Shown: positions 24,893-33,770 of the stretch, one piece after another | How positions within the stretch are numbered: the stretch's first letter is position 1 | Layout: the number at the start of each line of letters is the position of its first letter | Origin: Aldehydirespirator sp965116665 | Lineage (GTDB): Bacteria > Actinomycetota > Acidimicrobiia > Acidimicrobiales > Aldehydirespiratoraceae | NCBI GenBank assembly: GCA_965116665.1 | Contig: OZ220709.1 | Span: 2,480,001-2,544,000 of the forward strand | Direction: 5' to 3' | Length of the DNA stretch: 64,000 bases | The notes under the pieces: generated by a model | Database searches by the model: none | What the model saw: only the letters and a program-made list of their open reading frames with translations | Told to the model about the DNA's origin: nothing | Translations under genes and position numbers: made by a program

Positions 24893-25738
24893 ATGGCGGT
24901 CAACCACCCCGGCCCCTCCGCTCGGCCCTCGCGGCTGTCACCCGCGGCCCGTACGGGCGCAAGGCTGGTTCGCAGCTTCGCGGAGCGCGAGGTCAAGGCG
25001 CTCTACAAGCGCAACGTGCTGGGCTGGCTCTGGTCGCTCCTCAAGCCGTTGACGACGGTGGCGGTCTACAGCCTGGTGTTCGGCGTGATCTACCGGGCCA
25101 CCGCGCCGTCCACCGCCAACGGCCAGGCCGAGGTGTTCGCGCTGTACCTGTTCTCCGGGCTGGTGGTGTGGAACGTGTTCTCCACCATCGTCAACGGCTC
25201 GATGCGCTGGATGGACGGAGTGAGCGAGCTGCGCAAGAAGATCTACTTCCCCACCGAGACGGCCCTCATCGGGGGCGCGGCCGCCACACTGCTGCAGAGC
25301 AGCCTCGAAGCCCTCGTGCTGGTGTTGATCATGGCCGTGCTGGCGAACGTGTCCTGGACGCTGGTCTTCCTTCCGGTGGCCATGCTGCTGGCAGCCCTGT
25401 TCGCCCTGGGGCTCGGCTTCGCGGCCGCCATCGTCAACGCCCGCTACCGCGACATTCAGCACCTCACCACCATCGTGTTGAGCGTCGGGTTCTTCATGGT
25501 GCCGATCGTCTACACGCCTGACATCGTGCCCGAGCGGGCTTACGGGCTGCCCGTGGCCCGGATCGTCGAGCTGAATCCCCTCAACTCGGTCATCGCCGTG
25601 GCTCGCGACGCCGTCTACTTCCTGGAGGCGCCCCGGCTGACCGATCTGGCCACGGCCGCAGCGTGGGGGATCGGCGCGTTCGCGGTCGGCCTCGCCTTCT
25701 TCCGTCGCCGTTCGATGGCGATAAGCGAGGAGCCGTGA
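24893..25738 (+). CDS. ABC-2 polysaccharide export permease (Wzm-like)
   Basis: A 281-residue membrane protein. NVLGWLWSLLKPLTTVAVYS near the N-terminus is the ABC-2 signature of O-antigen/teichoic-acid exporters, and about six membrane segments follow. It is coupled through GTGA to the ATPase at 25735, forming a complete Wzm/Wzt exporter. Expected substrate is an undecaprenyl-linked glycan from this locus. Confidence 0.9.
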   Translation: MAVNHPGPSARPSRLSPAARTGARLVRSFAEREVKALYKRNVLGWLWSLLKPLTTVAVYSLVFGVIYRATAPSTANGQAEVFALYLFSGLVVWNVFSTIVNGSMRWMDGVSELRKKIYFPTETALIGGAAATLLQSSLEALVLVLIMAVLANVSWTLVFLPVAMLLAALFALGLGFAAAIVNARYRDIQHLTTIVLSVGFFMVPIVYTPDIVPERAYGLPVARIVELNPLNSVIAVARDAVYFLEAPRLTDLATAAAWGIGAFAVGLAFFRRRSMAISEEP

Positions 25739-26502
25739 GCGAGCCGGTCCGAGCCTCGGTGCAGGCCGTCGAGGTGTCCGACGTCTCGAAACGCTTCCGG
25801 CTGGAACTCAACCGGCCGACCTCGGTGAAGGAGGCGGTGCTGAGTTTCGGCCGCCGCGACGTGCGGCATCTCTGGGCGCTGCGCGACGTGTCGCTGGCCA
25901 TCGAGGTGGGGTCGTTCTTCGGGCTGGTCGGGCACAACGGGAGCGGCAAGTCCACACTGCTGCGGCTCATGGCCGGAATCCACCGCCCCACCAGCGGCGC
26001 GATCACGGCTCGGGGCCGGGTCTCGGCCCTTCTCGAACTCGGATCCGGATTCCATCCCGAGCTGACCGGACGTGAGAACGTGTTCCTCAACGGAGCGATG
26101 CTCGGGCTCGGCCGGCGCCAGATGGCAGCCGCCATGGACAGCATCATCGAGTTCAGCGGAGTCGGCGACCAGATCGACGCTCCCGTGAAGATCTACTCCA
26201 GCGGCATGTACATGCGTCTCGGCTTCTCGGTGGCCGTGAACGTCGAGCCCGAGATCCTGCTGGTGGACGAGGTGATCGCGGTGGGCGACGAGGAGTTCCA
26301 GCAGCGGTGCCTGCAGCACATGGAGAGCCTCCGCTCCGGCGGGACGACCATCGTGCTGGTCTCCCACGACACTGCACTCGTGCGAGAGCTGTGCGACCGC
26401 GTCGGCTGGCTGGACGGCGGGTATCTCCGCTCGGTGGGAGATCCCGACGAGGTGGTCGACACCTACCTCTCCGTGCAACGGAACCCACCGGAGGGGCGCT
26501 AG
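25735..26502 (+). CDS. ABC exporter ATPase (Wzt/TagH-like)
   Basis: A 255-residue ATPase. Walker A is GHNGSGKSTLL, the signature loop is YSSGMYMRLGFSVAV (with the M typical of polysaccharide exporters), Walker B is EILLVDEVIAVGDEEF, and the H-loop is VLVSHDTALV. RVSALLELGSGFHPELTGREN is the family-specific region. There is no C-terminal carbohydrate-binding extension, so substrate selection may not depend on a Wzt-C domain. GTG at 25735 overlaps the permease stop. Confidence 0.92.
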   Translation: MSEPVRASVQAVEVSDVSKRFRLELNRPTSVKEAVLSFGRRDVRHLWALRDVSLAIEVGSFFGLVGHNGSGKSTLLRLMAGIHRPTSGAITARGRVSALLELGSGFHPELTGRENVFLNGAMLGLGRRQMAAAMDSIIEFSGVGDQIDAPVKIYSSGMYMRLGFSVAVNVEPEILLVDEVIAVGDEEFQQRCLQHMESLRSGGTTIVLVSHDTALVRELCDRVGWLDGGYLRSVGDPDEVVDTYLSVQRNPPEGR

Positions 26503-26521
26503 GCTCCCGGCCCGGTTGGAG

Positions 26522-26551
26522 GTCAACAGGAGTCAACAGGAGTCAACAGGA
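26522..26551 (+). repeat. Triple 10-base repeat feeding a Shine-Dalgarno
   Basis: GTCAACAGGA occurs three times in perfect tandem (26522-26531, 26532-26541, 26542-26551). The last copy runs into AGGAGG (26548-26553), 10 bases before the ATG at 26564. Each unit supplies a CAGGA/AGGAG half-site, so the array is a row of ribosome-binding half-sites. Confidence 0.75.
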
Positions 26552-26563
26552 GGCGGGACCTCG

Positions 26564-28540
26564 ATGCCTTCCCATCCCATTCGTGTGCTGCTCGGTGCGA
26601 TCTCGGTCGCCGCGGTCCTGCTCTCGGCGGCCGCCGTGCCGGCTTCGGCTCATCCCCACGGACCGACCGACGACGACTACACCTTCATCGGCGGCGGATG
26701 GGGGCACGGGACCGGATTGAGCCAGTACGGCGCGCTGGGCCGGGCCGAAGATGGGCACACCTACGACCAGATCCTCGCCTTCTACTACGACGGCACCACC
26801 CTGACCAACGATCCCGCTCTGGTTCCCGACGATGTCGACGTGCGCATCGCAGTCCACAACACCACCGTGTTCAAGCCGACCGGGATGCTGACCGTGTCGA
26901 TGGACGGCCGCTTCCTGGACACCACCGTCAACACCCTGACCGTGCGCCGGGGCGACGGCGGCTGGCACATCAACTCCAGCAACATCGACTGGTGCCGGGG
27001 GTTCTGCAGCGGAACGGTGCTCACGGTGAGTTTCAACGACGGTGAGCCTGTGGGGGTGTCCAACACGGCCAACGGCGCCGAGCACTACGGCCACGGTCAG
27101 TTCCAGTTGACGCCCGCGGCCGGAGGCGTGGCCAACTGCGGCAGCCAGAGCTCCAACCAGTACTGCCTGGTGATCGGCGAGCTGACGATGCAGCAGTACC
27201 TCTACGGCCTCGACGAGATGCCTCACTCGTGGCCGGCCGAGGCGCTCAAGGCCCAGGCCGTGGCGGCTCGCAGCTACGCCGCGGCGATCATGAGGGAGCG
27301 CGCCAACTGGGCCGCCCCGTTCGATCTGTACGCCTCGACACGAGACCAGGAGTACAAGGCTTGGGACTACGAGCAGGAGTCCGGCCACGAACTCTGGGAG
27401 GCCGAGGTCGACGCCACCGACGACACCGTGCTCACCTATCAGGCCACGGCCGAGGACGCGGCCGAGGTGATCGTCGGCTACTACAGCTCCTCCAACGGAG
27501 GCCACACCGCCGCCAACGAGGAGCCCCGCCGGGACTCGGTGCCGTACCTGCTGGCCAAGCCCGACCCCTACGACGCCGCACCCGACGACAACGGCCAACC
27601 CAAGAACCCCACCCACACCTGGGAGCGCACCTACACCACCGAGCAGATCAGCCAGTGGCTGGCCGACTATCCCTTCGCCGACCTGGACGTGGGCAAGATC
27701 GTCGAGATCCTCATCGTGAACCCCGGACCTTCGGGCCGCATCGACGACTCCCAGGTGACCCTGGTGGGAACCGATCGCACGCTCGAGGTCCGCAACGACA
27801 ACGACGAGCCCTACGGCTACCGGTTCTACTACGCGCTGGTGCTGGGGTGCCGCGCCACGCCGGGCTGCCGGCCGCTGCTGTCCACCAAGCTCGTGCTCGA
27901 GGGCTCCCACACCGAGAGCAGCTACAACGTCTACACCCTGCCCTTCAGCGACATCGCCCCGAACGCGCCCTACGCACAGGCGGTGGCGTGGATGTTCAAC
28001 GAAGAGCTCACGACGGGCACGTCGCGCACTATGTTCTCGCCGGAGCGGTCGCTCACGCGGGCCCAGTTCGCCACATTCCTATGGCGGTTCGCGGGTGAAC
28101 CCGAATCCGTCGACGGCTCGATGACCTTCGAGGACGTCGAGCCGGAGAGCTACTACTCGGAGGCCGTGGGATGGATGGTCGACCAGAACATCACCATCGG
28201 ATGCAGTAACGACCCCGTAATGCTGTTCTGCCCTGACCAGCAGCTCAAGACATCGCAGGTGGCCACGTTCCTCTGGAACTTCGCGGGACGCACCTACAGC
28301 AACCATCTGGTGCCCTTCACCGACATCGGGATCAACGCCTACTACCTGGAGGCCGCTCGCTGGATGTTGGAACACCGTCTCTGGGTTGACGAGGACTTCA
28401 ACCCACCCGAGGACTCGACGAACTTCAACCCATACGACACCGTGAACCGGGCCCGGATCGCGATGTTCTTCTGGCAGCTGGCGGCGACGGCGGGGGCGTT
28501 CGACAGCGACGTGGACTTGCCGCCATTGATGCGATCGTGA
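26564..28540 (+). CDS. Secreted SpoIID-domain protein with SLH-like repeats
   Basis: A 658-residue secreted protein. A signal peptide lies at about residues 1-29 (LLSAAAVPASAHP). A SpoIID/LytB domain follows: GGGWGHGTGLSQYGALG near residue 44, and DEMPHSWPAEALKAQAVAAR near 225. The domain is related to peptidoglycan lytic transglycosylases. Three SLH-like repeats fill the C-terminus (FSDIAPNAPYAQAVAWMFNE; FEDVEPESYYSEAVGWMVDQ; FTDIGINAYYLEAARWMLEH). ATG 26564 is preceded by AGGAGG. The last codons overlap the sugar transferase as GTGA. It may open or modify peptidoglycan for surface-polymer attachment. Confidence 0.88.
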   Translation: MPSHPIRVLLGAISVAAVLLSAAAVPASAHPHGPTDDDYTFIGGGWGHGTGLSQYGALGRAEDGHTYDQILAFYYDGTTLTNDPALVPDDVDVRIAVHNTTVFKPTGMLTVSMDGRFLDTTVNTLTVRRGDGGWHINSSNIDWCRGFCSGTVLTVSFNDGEPVGVSNTANGAEHYGHGQFQLTPAAGGVANCGSQSSNQYCLVIGELTMQQYLYGLDEMPHSWPAEALKAQAVAARSYAAAIMRERANWAAPFDLYASTRDQEYKAWDYEQESGHELWEAEVDATDDTVLTYQATAEDAAEVIVGYYSSSNGGHTAANEEPRRDSVPYLLAKPDPYDAAPDDNGQPKNPTHTWERTYTTEQISQWLADYPFADLDVGKIVEILIVNPGPSGRIDDSQVTLVGTDRTLEVRNDNDEPYGYRFYYALVLGCRATPGCRPLLSTKLVLEGSHTESSYNVYTLPFSDIAPNAPYAQAVAWMFNEELTTGTSRTMFSPERSLTRAQFATFLWRFAGEPESVDGSMTFEDVEPESYYSEAVGWMVDQNITIGCSNDPVMLFCPDQQLKTSQVATFLWNFAGRTYSNHLVPFTDIGINAYYLEAARWMLEHRLWVDEDFNPPEDSTNFNPYDTVNRARIAMFFWQLAATAGAFDSDVDLPPLMRS

Positions 28541-29877
28541 CGATCGCCGGCGACGCGAGACCTGCAACGCCGGTCCTGCGAAGGCTGGGATTCCGTTACC
28601 TGTATGTGATCGACGCGGCCACCCTGCTCGGGCTCATGGCCGCCATCACCACCGTGCGCTTCGGGCTGGACTGGCCCACCTATCCCCTGTCGCACTACGC
28701 GGTGGGATTCGCCATCGCCACCGGGCTGCACATGGGCATCTACTACTTCGGCGGGATGTACGAGTACGAGCAGCGGCTCGGCCGGCCCCCCTGGCTGCCG
28801 AGGGCGACGCTGCTCACCCTCCTGGCGGTCGGGGCCGATGCCACCGTGACGCTGCTCACCGGCCGGTACCTCATGCCGCGGGGCAACCTGGTGATCCTGG
28901 CCGCCGCCGCCAGCCTCGTCGTGTCGTTCAACCGCTGGCTGGCCCGCCGGGCCAGGACACGACGGTTCGGGAAGCCCAGCGTCCTTCTCATGGGAGAGCA
29001 CGACGATGTCCAGGCCGCCCGGCGCCATCTGGGCGAGTCGGAGCCCGCCGCCCGGATCGCCGGGGTGTCCGAGGAGCCGTCCGACATCGTCGCGGAGGTC
29101 AACCGGACCGGCGCGACCGATCTGCTGCTGCTCTCGGGCCAGCCCCTCGACACGATCTACCCTGAGCCTCTGGGCGAGCTGGAGGGCCGCCGGGTCGGCG
29201 TCTACCGGCGCATCACGCCCTCGGACACCCTGCTGGGGCTGCAGCGCACCCGCCAGATCGGCGGGATGCCCTTCGTGGCGCTGAGAGCCCACGCTCTGCC
29301 AGCCTGCAGGCTGCGATTCAAGCGCCTCCTCGATCTGGTCTACCTGCTGGTGCTGGCCCCGATCGCGCTGCCGCTGGTGGCGGTCGTCGCGGGGTACGTG
29401 CGGGTGCGAGCCGGCCGCGGCGTGCTCTACCGCCAGGAGCGCGTCGGCCGGGGAGGGCGAGCCTTCACGATGCTCAAGTTCCGGACCATGGAACCCGGAG
29501 CGGAGCGCGCCGGGCCGGAACTGGCCGCCGCCACCGATCCGAGGGTGATCGACGGCATGGGCTGGCTGCGCCGGACCCGGCTCGACGAGCTTCCGCAACT
29601 GTGGAACATCCTCGCAGGCGAGATGTCGCTGGTCGGCCCCCGCCCGGAGCGACCGGAGCTGGTCGCCCTGCTCGAGGAGAAGATCGCGGGGTACGGGCGG
29701 CGTCACGACATCCCCCCAGGAATCACCGGGCTCGCCCAGACCGAAGGGCACTACCAGACCGACGCCGCCTACAAGCTGGGCCACGACCTGCAGTACGTCG
29801 TGAACTGGTCACCGGTGCTCGACTGGGAGATCATGGTCAAGAGCGTCTTCGTGATGGCCCGCCGGTCGGGTCGATGA
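28537..29877 (+). CDS. Polyprenyl glycosylphosphotransferase (WbaP/CpsE-like)
   Basis: Starts a lipid-linked glycan by moving a hexose-1-phosphate from an NDP-sugar to undecaprenyl phosphate. The 446-residue protein has four N-terminal membrane segments and a Rossmann-like middle (FGKPSVLLMGEHDD). After a fifth hydrophobic segment comes the catalytic domain: YRQERVGRGGRAFTMLKFRT, DELPQLWNILAGEMSLVGPR and PGITGLAQTEG. This is the committing enzyme for the whole locus. It is coupled upstream by GTGA and downstream by ATGA. Confidence 0.93.
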   Translation: MTIAGDARPATPVLRRLGFRYLYVIDAATLLGLMAAITTVRFGLDWPTYPLSHYAVGFAIATGLHMGIYYFGGMYEYEQRLGRPPWLPRATLLTLLAVGADATVTLLTGRYLMPRGNLVILAAAASLVVSFNRWLARRARTRRFGKPSVLLMGEHDDVQAARRHLGESEPAARIAGVSEEPSDIVAEVNRTGATDLLLLSGQPLDTIYPEPLGELEGRRVGVYRRITPSDTLLGLQRTRQIGGMPFVALRAHALPACRLRFKRLLDLVYLLVLAPIALPLVAVVAGYVRVRAGRGVLYRQERVGRGGRAFTMLKFRTMEPGAERAGPELAAATDPRVIDGMGWLRRTRLDELPQLWNILAGEMSLVGPRPERPELVALLEEKIAGYGRRHDIPPGITGLAQTEGHYQTDAAYKLGHDLQYVVNWSPVLDWEIMVKSVFVMARRSGR

Positions 29878-30893
29878 ACGGTCCCCACGAGGGCTGCCAC
29901 CGTCCGCCCCACGTGTCGGTGGTGGTGCCCGCCCGGAACTGCGCGGAGGTGCTCGGAGACTGCCTCGGCGCGATCGCATCACAGACCTACCGCGGCCCGA
30001 TGGACGTGACCGTGGCGTTGGCGCCGGACCGCGACGGCACCCGGCAGGTCCTGTCCGAGGCCGCCCTCGAGATACCGCTGCAGATCGTCGACAACCCCGC
30101 GGGAACCACCCCGGCCGGTCTGAACCTGGCGGTGGCTGCGTCCAAGGGCGCGATCGTGGCCCGCGTCGACGCGCAGTCGCGGTTGCCGCCCGACTACATC
30201 GATCGGGCCGTGCGCACGCTGGCCAGCACCGGCGCGGCCAATGTCGGCGGCGTGCAGCGCCCGGTGGGCTCGGGCGGCCTGCAGGGTGCGATCGCGGCCG
30301 CGATGGCCTCGCCCTTCGGAGGCGGTCCGGCCGCCTTCCGCCGGGGCCGCCGGGCCGGACCGGCCGACACCGTGTATCTGGGGGTGTTCGACCGTGATGC
30401 GCTGGAGTCGGTCGGAGGCTTCGACGAGACCCTCGTACGCAACCAGGACTACGAGTTCAACTGGCGACTGCGCCGGCAGGGCCGGCTGGTGTGGCTCGAT
30501 CCGGGCCTGGTGGTGGACTACGTGCCCCGCGCCGACTACGCGGGACTCGCCCGCCAGTACTTCTCCTATGGCACCTGGAAGCGCAAGATGCTGATGCGCC
30601 ACCGGCGATCGCTGCGGGTCCGCCAGCTGGCCGCCCCCGCGCTGGTGGCCGGCCTGGCCGCCTCCGCGGTCGAGCTGGCCCGGGGACGCCTTAGGGGTGC
30701 GGCGCTGCCCGCCCTCTACCTCGCCGCGTGCGCGGTCGCCTCATGGCGGCTGGGTGCCTCGGTGGACAGCTGGCGCGGCCGGCTACGAGCAATGGGCTCC
30801 TTCGTGGTGATGCACCTGTGTTGGGGCGCAGGCTTCCTGGGCGGCCGGGGCCGCGGTGTTCAGCCCGATGAGCGCGGACGGTCGGTGGAGTAG
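29874..30893 (+). CDS. GT2 glycosyltransferase (ExoA/succinoglycan type)
   Basis: A 339-residue GT-A enzyme with PHVSVVVPARNCAEVLGDCL, AGLNLAVAASKGAIVARVDA (DxD-like position), GGFDETLVRNQDYEFNWRLR (acceptor ED motif) and YFSYGTWKRKMLMRHR before C-terminal hydrophobic segments. This matches ExoA-like succinoglycan transferases. ATG 29874 overlaps the WbaP-like stop (ATGA). The 3' end overlaps the convergent ABC ATPase gene by 34 bases. Confidence 0.85.
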   Translation: MNGPHEGCHRPPHVSVVVPARNCAEVLGDCLGAIASQTYRGPMDVTVALAPDRDGTRQVLSEAALEIPLQIVDNPAGTTPAGLNLAVAASKGAIVARVDAQSRLPPDYIDRAVRTLASTGAANVGGVQRPVGSGGLQGAIAAAMASPFGGGPAAFRRGRRAGPADTVYLGVFDRDALESVGGFDETLVRNQDYEFNWRLRRQGRLVWLDPGLVVDYVPRADYAGLARQYFSYGTWKRKMLMRHRRSLRVRQLAAPALVAGLAASAVELARGRLRGAALPALYLAACAVASWRLGASVDSWRGRLRAMGSFVVMHLCWGAGFLGGRGRGVQPDERGRSVE

Positions 30894-31645
30894 GAGGCCA
30901 GGTAGGCGGACACGACCTCGTCAGGATCGCCCACCAACCGCAGCACGCCGTCGTCCAGCCAGGCAGCCCGATTGCAGGAGCGCTCGATCTCCGCCATGTT
31001 GTGCGAGACCAGCACCACTGAGCCCGCCTCGGCACGGACCTCGTCGATGCGCTCGGCGCTACGGGCCCGGAAGTCCTCGTCTCCCACGGCCAGCGCCTCG
31101 TCGATCAGGAGGATCTCGGGAATCCAGGCGGTGGCGATGGCGAAGTTCAGCCGGGCCCGCATCCCCGACGAGTACGTGCGCATGGGCCGGTCAATGGCAT
31201 CGCGCAGACCGGCGAAGTCGATGATCTCGTCCATCCGGCTCTCGACCTCCGACCGGGTCAAGCCCAGCGCCAAGCCGCCGATCAAAATGTTGCGCCGCCC
31301 CGAAAGCGCGGACCTCAGAGCAGACGACACCCCGAGAAGCGAGGGCCGGGACCGGCCCAGAATCGAGCCCGACTCCAGGGACAGCAAGCCGGTCATCGCC
31401 GACAGCAGGGTCGACTTCCCCGAGCCGTTGGCCCCGACGAGACCCAGCGTCTCCGATTCGTGGAGGTCCAGGGTCACTCCCCGCACCGCCTCGATGGTGT
31501 GGTACCGCCTCCGGACCCGCCCCTGCGAGAACTGCTGCTTCCAACCGGCGGCAGCATCCTCATACACCCGGTAGTAGACGTGGACGTCGGTGAGGCGGAC
31601 GGTCACGGCCCGCTCGGTCACGGCCCGCTCGGACACAGCCGTCAC
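30860..31645 (-). CDS. ABC exporter ATPase, second Wzt/TagH-like
   Basis: A 261-residue ATPase. Walker A is GANGSGKSTLL, the signature is YSSGMRARLNFAIATAW, Walker B is EILLIDEALAVGDEDF, and the H-loop is VLVSHNMAEI. The N-terminal AAGWKQQFSQGRVRRRYHTI insertion is typical of TagH/RfbE exporters. There is no C-terminal sugar-binding domain. GTG 31645 overlaps the permease stop as GTGA. The first codons contain a 15-base in-frame duplication with four alternative GTG starts. It forms the second exporter of the locus with the permease at 31642. Confidence 0.9.
   Translation of the reverse strand: MTAVSERAVTERAVTVRLTDVHVYYRVYEDAAAGWKQQFSQGRVRRRYHTIEAVRGVTLDLHESETLGLVGANGSGKSTLLSAMTGLLSLESGSILGRSRPSLLGVSSALRSALSGRRNILIGGLALGLTRSEVESRMDEIIDFAGLRDAIDRPMRTYSSGMRARLNFAIATAWIPEILLIDEALAVGDEDFRARSAERIDEVRAEAGSVVLVSHNMAEIERSCNRAAWLDDGVLRLVGDPDEVVSAYLASYSTDRPRSSG
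31607..31636 (-). repeat. 15-base in-frame duplication at an ABC ATPase start
   Basis: Two 15-base units (31636-31622 and 31621-31607, minus strand; one mismatch) repeat the codons for V-(S/T)-E-R-A. Possible GTG starts fall at 31645, 31636, 31621 and 31606, so the protein may have staggered N-termini. Confidence 0.7.
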
Positions 31646-32493
31646 CCGAACCGCCTCTCGGCTCTGCGGAAGGCGACGAAGCCGGCGACGGGCAGCACGG
31701 CGCACCAGGCCACCAGCCCTGTCACCACCGACGGCGCGACTTCGGTTCCCAGCAGGCACCAACGGGCGCAGGTGATGAGGTCGTAGATGGGGTTGACGGC
31801 GAAGGCCGCCCGCCAGAAGTCGCTGGTGACGAAGACCTCCACGCTGAAGATGACTCCCGAGGCGTAGAACAGGAGCCGCAGCAGATGGGGCAGCAGTCTC
31901 TGAAGGTCCGTCACCGACGCACCGACGCGGGCCACTACCAGGGCCGCGCCCAGGTTGAAGACGTACACCGCGGCCAGCACGGCGATGATCGCCAGCCACC
32001 GGACCGAGGGGCGCTCCCCGGTGGCCAGCACGGCCAGGAGGGCGACCGCCAGCGCGGGGAGGAATGCGAAGGTCTGGCCGTTCACGGTGGCCAGCGGCAG
32101 CAGGATGCGAGGGAACTGTATGGACCGGATCAGTCCCTGGTTGCGCCCGATGCAGACCGCGGCGTCCTGTACCACCCGCTGGATCAGGTGGAACAGGACC
32201 ACCCCGACGATCAGGAAGCCCAGGAAGTTCTCGACCCCGCGCCGGGTGTCGAGAACCACGCCGAAGATGAGGAAGTACACCCCCACCAGCAGGGCCGGGT
32301 TGAGCAGATGCCACAGCTGCCCCAACGCGGTGTCCATGTTCTGCGCCCGCAGATCCTGGGCCGGCACGACCACCGCGAACTCGCGGCGGCGCCAGACCTC
32401 CAGCAGGTACGCGCCGACCGAGGGCGGGGCGGTCAGGTCGATGAGACCGCGAGGGTTGGGTTGGCTGGAGGTCGCGTCGTCCACGGTGCTCAT
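31642..32493 (-). CDS. ABC-2 polysaccharide export permease, second Wzm-like
   Basis: A 283-residue membrane protein. DLRAQNMDTALGQLWHLLNP before the first membrane segment is the ABC-2 exporter signature, and about six segments follow. It pairs with the ATPase at 30860 through GTGA. ATG 32493 was chosen over an upstream in-frame start because family proteins begin close to this length. The two exporter pairs in the locus are not close copies (different N-termini and loops), so they may carry different polymers. Confidence 0.9.
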   Translation of the reverse strand: MSTVDDATSSQPNPRGLIDLTAPPSVGAYLLEVWRRREFAVVVPAQDLRAQNMDTALGQLWHLLNPALLVGVYFLIFGVVLDTRRGVENFLGFLIVGVVLFHLIQRVVQDAAVCIGRNQGLIRSIQFPRILLPLATVNGQTFAFLPALAVALLAVLATGERPSVRWLAIIAVLAAVYVFNLGAALVVARVGASVTDLQRLLPHLLRLLFYASGVIFSVEVFVTSDFWRAAFAVNPIYDLITCARWCLLGTEVAPSVVTGLVAWCAVLPVAGFVAFRRAERRFG

Positions 32494-32518
32494 CCTACGA
32501 TTGTCGCCGTGATCGTCC

Positions 32519-33739
32519 GTGGGGCATGAGCCCGCGGTGGCCCTCATTCTGCGGGTTGCGCCGATAGCGGCCATCGTGATCGTGCTGACCAACGGACCCG
32601 TGTTCCTCTTCTCCAGGAGCGTGCTCGACCGCTCGGGTCGCTGGGAGGATCCCGCAGTGTGGCCGTTCTTCGCGGCTGCGGCCCTCGCCTCCGCGACGAT
32701 CTTCGCGTCCGGCCTCGTCCGGGGCGGAGACCGGACGGTGACCGGTTCTCAGAAGGTGGCGGCCACCGCGGTCGCGTGCTACTCGTTCGTCTCGGTCGCA
32801 TCGACCGCCTGGAGCGTCGAGCCCTTCGCCACCGCGTGGCGCGCCGGCGTGTACGCGGGGCTGGCGCTGCTTGCCTGGGTGGTCGCCCAGCTCGATCCCG
32901 GCGACACCGCGGCCGCGCTGTTGGGCGTGACCGGGGCGGCGGTCGCCACCAGCGTCCTGCTCGTGGTGTTGCGGCCCGATCTCGGCGTCGATGCGAACGG
33001 CGACTGGCAGGGCGTCTACACGAACCGCAACTCGCTGGCCCCTCTGGCCGCGCTCGGGATGCTCGTCGGCGTCCGTTACCTGGTCATGAGAGGCCGTTGG
33101 GGCCGTGTCGGGGGAGGCGGCCTGGCCGCTGTGTGCCTGATCGTGCTGGTCGGCGCGGGAAGCCGCACGGCGTGGATCGCGGTGCTGGTGGCGGCGACCG
33201 CCGCGGCCGCGCCCCTCCTCTACCACCGGATCCGCGGTCGTTGGGGGCGCGGCCCGGCCGCCTTCACGCTGGCCGGAACGGCAATGGCCGCAGTCGGGGG
33301 CTCCCTCGTGGCGCTGGCCGCCCTCTGGGACACGACCACCTTCAGCCAGCGCCGCTCGATCTGGAGCCTGGTCTGGGACCGGGTCCTGCAGCGCCCGGTC
33401 TCGGGCTACGGCTTCTACGCGTTCTGGGATGTGACGGATCTGCTCGACCATGCCCTGCTGCGCAGGGGCAGCGCCCACAACAGCCTCATGGAGGTGGCGT
33501 TGGGGCTGGGCCTGGTCGGCACTCTGCCGTTCGCCGTGATCGTGGTCCTGGCCGCCCGCAACGCCGGCCTGTACCTGTGGCGCCGGCCCGGGGCTGACTC
33601 CTGGCTCTGGGCCGCGGTCGTAGGCTTCGCTCTCGTGGAGAACGTCACCGAGAGCTTCGTGTTGTGGTTCTCCTACATCTGGGTGCTGCTGATGGCCGCT
33701 GCCCTCCGAAAGGTCCCGGCCAGTGTTCGGTCCGCTTAG
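32519..33739 (+). CDS. O-antigen ligase/polymerase-like membrane protein (paralogue)
   Basis: A 406-residue multi-pass protein paralogous to the gene at 21178. Shared blocks include GVYTNRNSLAPLAALG, GAGSRTAWIAVL, QRRSIWSLVWDRVLQRPVSG and RGSAHNSLMEVALGLG. The start may be GTG 32519 or GTG 32537. Having two such proteins in one locus suggests either two polymers or separate polymerase and ligase roles. Its TAG stop lies inside a 17-base tandem duplication shared with the next gene start. Confidence 0.82.
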   Translation: MGHEPAVALILRVAPIAAIVIVLTNGPVFLFSRSVLDRSGRWEDPAVWPFFAAAALASATIFASGLVRGGDRTVTGSQKVAATAVACYSFVSVASTAWSVEPFATAWRAGVYAGLALLAWVVAQLDPGDTAAALLGVTGAAVATSVLLVVLRPDLGVDANGDWQGVYTNRNSLAPLAALGMLVGVRYLVMRGRWGRVGGGGLAAVCLIVLVGAGSRTAWIAVLVAATAAAAPLLYHRIRGRWGRGPAAFTLAGTAMAAVGGSLVALAALWDTTTFSQRRSIWSLVWDRVLQRPVSGYGFYAFWDVTDLLDHALLRRGSAHNSLMEVALGLGLVGTLPFAVIVVLAARNAGLYLWRRPGADSWLWAAVVGFALVENVTESFVLWFSYIWVLLMAAALRKVPASVRSA

Positions 33740-33770
33740 TACATGAATCGCTCTAGTACATGAATCGCTC
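33737..33770 (+). repeat. 17-base tandem duplication over a stop/start junction
   Basis: TAGTACATGAATCGCTC occurs twice head to tail (33737-33753, 33754-33770). The first copy carries the upstream TAG and an ATG (33743) that reads MNRSST and stops at TGA 33761-33763. That stop overlaps the real ATG at 33760 (ATGA), whose protein also begins MNRS. Confidence 0.88.
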
